A stretch of 53,676 nt of DNA from Candidatus Omnitrophota bacterium (GTDB taxonomy: Bacteria > Omnitrophota > Gorgyraeia > Duberdicusellales > 4484-171). Position numbers and translations under genes: made by a program. Positions 50,683-53,676 of the stretch are shown in pieces. The first letter of the stretch is position 1. Every line of letters starts with the position of its first letter. The DNA is taken from contig CP070684.1 of assembly GCA_020352775.1 (NCBI GenBank), positions 788,901 through 842,576 of the forward strand. The letters are read 5' to 3'. The notes beneath the pieces are model-generated. The model saw only the letters and a program-made list of their open reading frames with translations, searched no databases and was not told where the DNA came from.

Positions 50683-51564
50683 ATGCAAGTAGTGAATAAT
50701 AAAGGATCCGATAAGGTAACCATTGTTTTCACAGCAGATAATAGATTTTCTATGCCACTTGCTGTTGCACTTTGTTCAATGATTAAAAATTATCAAGATA
50801 ATAGGAAAATAGTCGCTTTTATTATAGATGGCGGCATTACAAGAAATAATAAAAATAAAATCATAAGATCATGCCAGTCAGATTATCTTGAGATAAATTG
50901 GGTTAAGCCTGCTAAAAATTTATTCCCGAAAGGTTATATCTATAAAGCCCATTTTTCTGAGGCAATAAATTATAGAATCCAAATCTCAGGGCTTTTACCT
51001 CCTGATTTAGCGAAGGTAATTTATTTAGATAGCGATGTAGTTGTATTGGGTAATATCGCTGAGTTATGGGATATCGATATAGGTGAAGATTATTTATTGG
51101 CCCAGGGAAGAGGAATTTTAAATAGCGGTGTTTTATTAATCAATTTAGAAAAATGGAGAGAAAAAAATCTGTCGGTGGCATTACTTGATGCTTTAAGAGA
51201 AACTATATATGATCTAAAAGTGCCTGATCAGTCTTTATTGAACGCTGTGCTTTTTGGAAAATGGGGGAAGCTCAATTACGCGTGGAACACCTGGCCCAAG
51301 AATGTTAATGAAAAAACAAAGATTGTTCATTTTTTAACTGCAAAAAAGCCGTGGGGCATAGATGGTGATAAGGTTCCAAATAGTTATTTATTTTTTAAAT
51401 ATCTGGATATGACAGCATGGTCTGGTTGGAGGCTTAATTTTCCACGTCGCCTATGGCAACGTGCCCAATTTTTTAGCAGACAAACCAATAAAGCGATTAA
51501 AAGTGTTATATCAAGTAAACAAAAAAGGAGGCCACATGCAAGTAAAAGATATCATGACCAGTGA
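50683..51564 (+). CDS. GT8-family glycosyltransferase
   Basis: A 293-residue GT-A enzyme. TIVFTADNRFSMPLAVALCSM starts the donor site, KVIYLDSDVVVLGNIAELW has the DxD metal motif (about 116-118), and ILNSGVLLINLEKWRE, VPDQSLLNAVLFGKW and IVHFLTAKKPW are the remaining GT8 signatures, giving a complete enzyme. LgtC-type galactosyl- or glucosyltransferases of LPS belong here. The last 45 residues are strongly basic, useful for membrane attachment. Its end overlaps the start of the CBS gene by 29 bases. Confidence 0.9.
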   Translation: MQVVNNKGSDKVTIVFTADNRFSMPLAVALCSMIKNYQDNRKIVAFIIDGGITRNNKNKIIRSCQSDYLEINWVKPAKNLFPKGYIYKAHFSEAINYRIQISGLLPPDLAKVIYLDSDVVVLGNIAELWDIDIGEDYLLAQGRGILNSGVLLINLEKWREKNLSVALLDALRETIYDLKVPDQSLLNAVLFGKWGKLNYAWNTWPKNVNEKTKIVHFLTAKKPWGIDGDKVPNSYLFFKYLDMTAWSGWRLNFPRRLWQRAQFFSRQTNKAIKSVISSKQKRRPHASKRYHDQ

Positions 51565-51988
51565 TGTGATTTCAGTTTCACCTGATATGGAAGTTCATAA
51601 ACTGGCAGAATTGTTTATCAAGAAAAATATCAGCGGCGCTCCAGTGGTTGATAAAGACGGTAAACTTTTAGGTGTAGCGCTTGAAGAGGGTCTTATTTTT
51701 CAGGATAAAAAAGTACACCTGCCGACATTTATTTACTTCGCAATGGGTTTTCTTACTTTAGGGACGCATAGGCTAGAAGAAGAAATGAAGAAAATCGCCG
51801 CTGGCACAGTCTCTGATATTATGGAGACGGAAATACCGGCCCTTTCTCCCGAGACTGCAGTGGAGGAGGTTGCCACCATGATTGTTGAAAAAGGACTGCA
51901 TTATTTTCCCGTACTTAAAAATAATGACTTGGTAGGGGTAGTTACCAAAAAAGATATTATCCGCGCAATCGCAAAGGGAAAACTCTAA
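51536..51988 (+). CDS. CBS-pair protein
   Basis: A 150-residue protein made of two CBS motifs: VKDIMTSDVISVSPDMEVHK with ISGAPVVDKDGKLLGVALEE, and VSDIMETEIPALSPETAVEE with LHYFPVLKNNDLVGVVTKKD. CBS pairs bind adenosine nucleotides such as AMP, ATP or SAM and report energy status. ATG 51536 follows AAAAAGGAGG and lies inside the end of the GT8 gene; the longer frame to 51461 is not needed. Between the two motifs is an insertion of about 25 residues (VHLPTFIYFAMGFL) that is hydrophobic and typical of a subset of these proteins. Partner unknown. Confidence 0.9.
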   Translation: MQVKDIMTSDVISVSPDMEVHKLAELFIKKNISGAPVVDKDGKLLGVALEEGLIFQDKKVHLPTFIYFAMGFLTLGTHRLEEEMKKIAAGTVSDIMETEIPALSPETAVEEVATMIVEKGLHYFPVLKNNDLVGVVTKKDIIRAIAKGKL

Positions 51989-52011
51989 ATACCTGCCTCC
52001 TAAATTTAGAT

Positions 52012-53211
52012 ATGAAGCGAAAGGCACGCTTTATTGTCCATGTTGATATGGACGCCTTCTTTGCTGCTATCGAGCAGCGCGATAACCCATCATACCAAAA
52101 TAAACCAGTAATTGTTGGCGCTGACCCTAAGGCAGGCAAAGGTCGTGGCGTAGTTTCAACTTGTTCTTATGAGGCGCGTAAATTTGGAATACATTCGGCA
52201 ATGCCGATTTCTATTGCCTATCGAAAATGTCCTCAGGCGATATTTTTGCCGCCAGATTTTGAGAAGTATAGCAAAGCTTCAGAGAAAGTTTATGAAATTC
52301 TTTATGAGTTTAGTCCGGTGATTGAACCGGTAGGTATTGATGAAGCGTTTTTAGACATAACCTCTAGTTACCATCTTTTTGGTACCCCTCGAAAGACTTG
52401 TTTAAAATTAAAGGAACGTATAAAAGCAGAAACCGGCTTAACTGCCTCTGTAGGGCTTGCTCCGACAAAAATGGCGGCAAAAATTGCTTCGGACTTAAAA
52501 AAACCTGATGGATTCATAGAGATTAGCCCGGAGGGATTACTTGAATTTCTTTGGCCTTTGGATGTAGGTAAGCTTTGGGGGGTGGGTAAAAAGACCGAAT
52601 TAGCGTTACGAGCCATGGGAATTAATACTATTGGTGATATTGCGCGCAAAGACGTAAAAAAGCTAATTTATGTTTTTGGAAAGAGCGGAGAACACCTTTG
52701 GGAATTAGCAAATGGAATTGATGAGCGAGAAGTCCAGATAGAGCCAGAGGAAGCAAAATCTATTAGCAATGAACACACTTTTGAACGCGATACTGATGAT
52801 GAAAGGAAAATAAAAAGCACCCTTATGATACTGTGTGAAAAAGTATCACGTCGGTTACGCGAGGAAGACCTTAAAGGCAGAACCATCACTTTAAAAATAC
52901 GCCTGGAGGGCTTTGAGACTCATACCCGTGCTAAGACTATTCAGCAACCTACCAATTTTGTTGATTTTATTTTTAAAGTGATCAAGAAATTATATGAGGA
53001 TTTTAATCGTAAAGGAAAAAAAGTGCGGCTTTTAGGGGTAAAGGTATCAAATTTCTCTATCCAAGAGGTTCAAAATACTCTTTTTAAAGAGAAAGAGGAT
53101 GTAAGGCTAGAAAAGCTGCATAATGCAGTTGAAAAAATAAATGAGAAGTTTGGGGAAGGAACTGTTCATCGCGCAAGAAGTGCAAAAAGTAAATCTAAAA
53201 ATAAATCTTAA
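52012..53211 (+). CDS. dinB: DNA polymerase IV (Y family)
   Basis: A 399-residue translesion polymerase. Catalytic residues: VHVDMDAFFAAIEQRDNP (first Asp), GRGVVSTCSYEARKFGIHSAMP with the nucleotide-binding finger, IEPVGIDEAFLDIT (Asp-Glu at about 109-110), and TGLTASVGLAPTKMAAKIAS. The HhH region GVGKKTELALRAMGINTIGD and the little-finger domain follow. The C-terminus is basic (ARSAKSKSKNKS) and has no clear clamp-binding peptide at the very end. No LexA box is obvious upstream. It lies 23 bases after the CBS gene and 20 bases before nth. Confidence 0.95.
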   Translation: MKRKARFIVHVDMDAFFAAIEQRDNPSYQNKPVIVGADPKAGKGRGVVSTCSYEARKFGIHSAMPISIAYRKCPQAIFLPPDFEKYSKASEKVYEILYEFSPVIEPVGIDEAFLDITSSYHLFGTPRKTCLKLKERIKAETGLTASVGLAPTKMAAKIASDLKKPDGFIEISPEGLLEFLWPLDVGKLWGVGKKTELALRAMGINTIGDIARKDVKKLIYVFGKSGEHLWELANGIDEREVQIEPEEAKSISNEHTFERDTDDERKIKSTLMILCEKVSRRLREEDLKGRTITLKIRLEGFETHTRAKTIQQPTNFVDFIFKVIKKLYEDFNRKGKKVRLLGVKVSNFSIQEVQNTLFKEKEDVRLEKLHNAVEKINEKFGEGTVHRARSAKSKSKNKS

Positions 53212-53231
53212 ATTTTAAAGGAGGGGAATGT

Positions 53232-53676
53232 ATGTCAGCAAAAAATATAGATAAGATTTTAGCGTTACTTAAAAAGACATACCCCAAGGCAAAAATCGCA
53301 CTTCTCTTTAGTAATCCTATGGAACTTTTGGTGGCAACAGTGCTTTCTGCACAATGCACTGATAAAAGAGTAAATATGGTGACGGAATCTCTTTTTAAAA
53401 AATACAAAAAAGTTCAAGATTATGCCAAGGCTAACCTGAAGAGCTTTGAGCAGGAAATTCGTTCCACTGGATTTTACCGCAATAAAGCAAAAAATATCAT
53501 CGCTGCCGCTCAAAAAATAGTGAAAGATTTTGGCGCTAGGATGCCGGATTCGATGGAAGGCCTACTAAAGTTACCGGGTGTGGCAAGAAAAACTGCTAAT
53601 ATTGTTCTATTTAATGCTTTTGATAAGACCGAAGGAATCGCAGTAGACACCCATGTACGTCGCCTAGCACAGCGCT
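53232..53676 (+). CDS. nth: Endonuclease III, 3' end outside window
   Basis: The gene begins at ATG 53232 after AAAGGAGGGG (about 53217-53226) and is open to the window end, giving 148 residues of roughly 210. It starts MSAKNIDKILALLKKTYP and has LLVATVLSAQCTDKRVNMVT, IRSTGFYRNKAKNIIAAA, the helix-hairpin-helix LPGVARKTANIVLFNA with the catalytic Lys, and AVDTHVRRLA with the catalytic Asp. Nth removes oxidised pyrimidines and nicks the DNA at the resulting site. The Cys residues of the C-terminal 4Fe-4S cluster would lie beyond the window. Confidence 0.93.
   Translation, partial: MSAKNIDKILALLKKTYPKAKIALLFSNPMELLVATVLSAQCTDKRVNMVTESLFKKYKKVQDYAKANLKSFEQEIRSTGFYRNKAKNIIAAAQKIVKDFGARMPDSMEGLLKLPGVARKTANIVLFNAFDKTEGIAVDTHVRRLAQR

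Noticed and set aside
1-53676. tRNA, rRNA, CRISPR arrays, insertion sequences or phage genes
   Set aside because: I looked for T-loop sequences, evenly spaced repeats, transposase or integrase motifs and terminal repeats and recognised none. Reading by eye can miss a tRNA, so a dedicated scan would settle it.

Overview
The window is an AT-rich, gene-dense stretch of a bacterial chromosome. All genes but one lie on the + strand. The cell envelope appears Gram-negative: there is a Wza-type export lipoprotein homologue, two predicted outer-membrane barrels and lipobox lipoproteins. The mix of genes and base composition reminds me of uncultured Omnitrophota (OP3) or related PVC-side lineages. That placement is an impression, since the window has no rRNA or other decisive marker.

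Region 1 (1-18.0 kb) is an exopolysaccharide locus. It opens with two related polytopic membrane proteins, the first cut by the window edge, and a PilZ (c-di-GMP) protein. Three GT4 glycosyltransferases, a Wzx-type flippase and two O-antigen polymerase/ligase (Wzy_C) proteins follow, with a TPR protein next to the second polymerase. The export end holds a PrsA/EpsD-like lipoprotein, a HAMP membrane protein, a small gluzincin, an insulated secreted-protein gene, a beta-barrel, a Wza-like protein and a Wzc-like BY-kinase. Together they can build, flip, polymerise and export a polymer.

Region 2 (18.0-21.3 kb) has an M28 peptidase, a 480-base stretch with a promoter, an operator-like palindrome and a terminator-like hairpin, then a KptA-SixA-RlmB cluster. 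Region 3 (21.3-32.5 kb) is a second sugar cassette. It holds two SDRs (one lacking the catalytic Tyr), two GT2 enzymes sharing an almost identical 187-base block, RfbF, a nucleotide-sugar epimerase, three C-methyltransferase-like proteins and a secreted protein with about twelve FG-GAP/VCBS calcium-binding repeats.

Region 4 (32.5-37.5 kb) holds the most unusual gene. It encodes a complete elongation factor G joined in one open frame to about 340 extra N-terminal residues: a membrane helix, a long coiled coil and a Glu/Lys/Ala/Pro linker. A 25-codon hydrophobic ORF lies in the same frame just upstream. An HD-domain protein precedes this pair and a convergent type-II NADH dehydrogenase follows.

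Region 5 (37.5-53.7 kb) is metabolic and housekeeping. It has a split cobalamin methionine synthase (separate activation domain), a NodB-like/KamA/AlaDH-like trio, a small orphan, an ArsC/LMW-PTP that may be read from a leaderless mRNA, a DUF2490 barrel, nadA-mnmA-larE, a lipoprotein/zinc-peptidase/ATP-grasp cassette, a GT8, a CBS-pair protein, dinB and the 5' part of nth. I recognised no tRNA, rRNA, CRISPR array, insertion sequence or phage genes.
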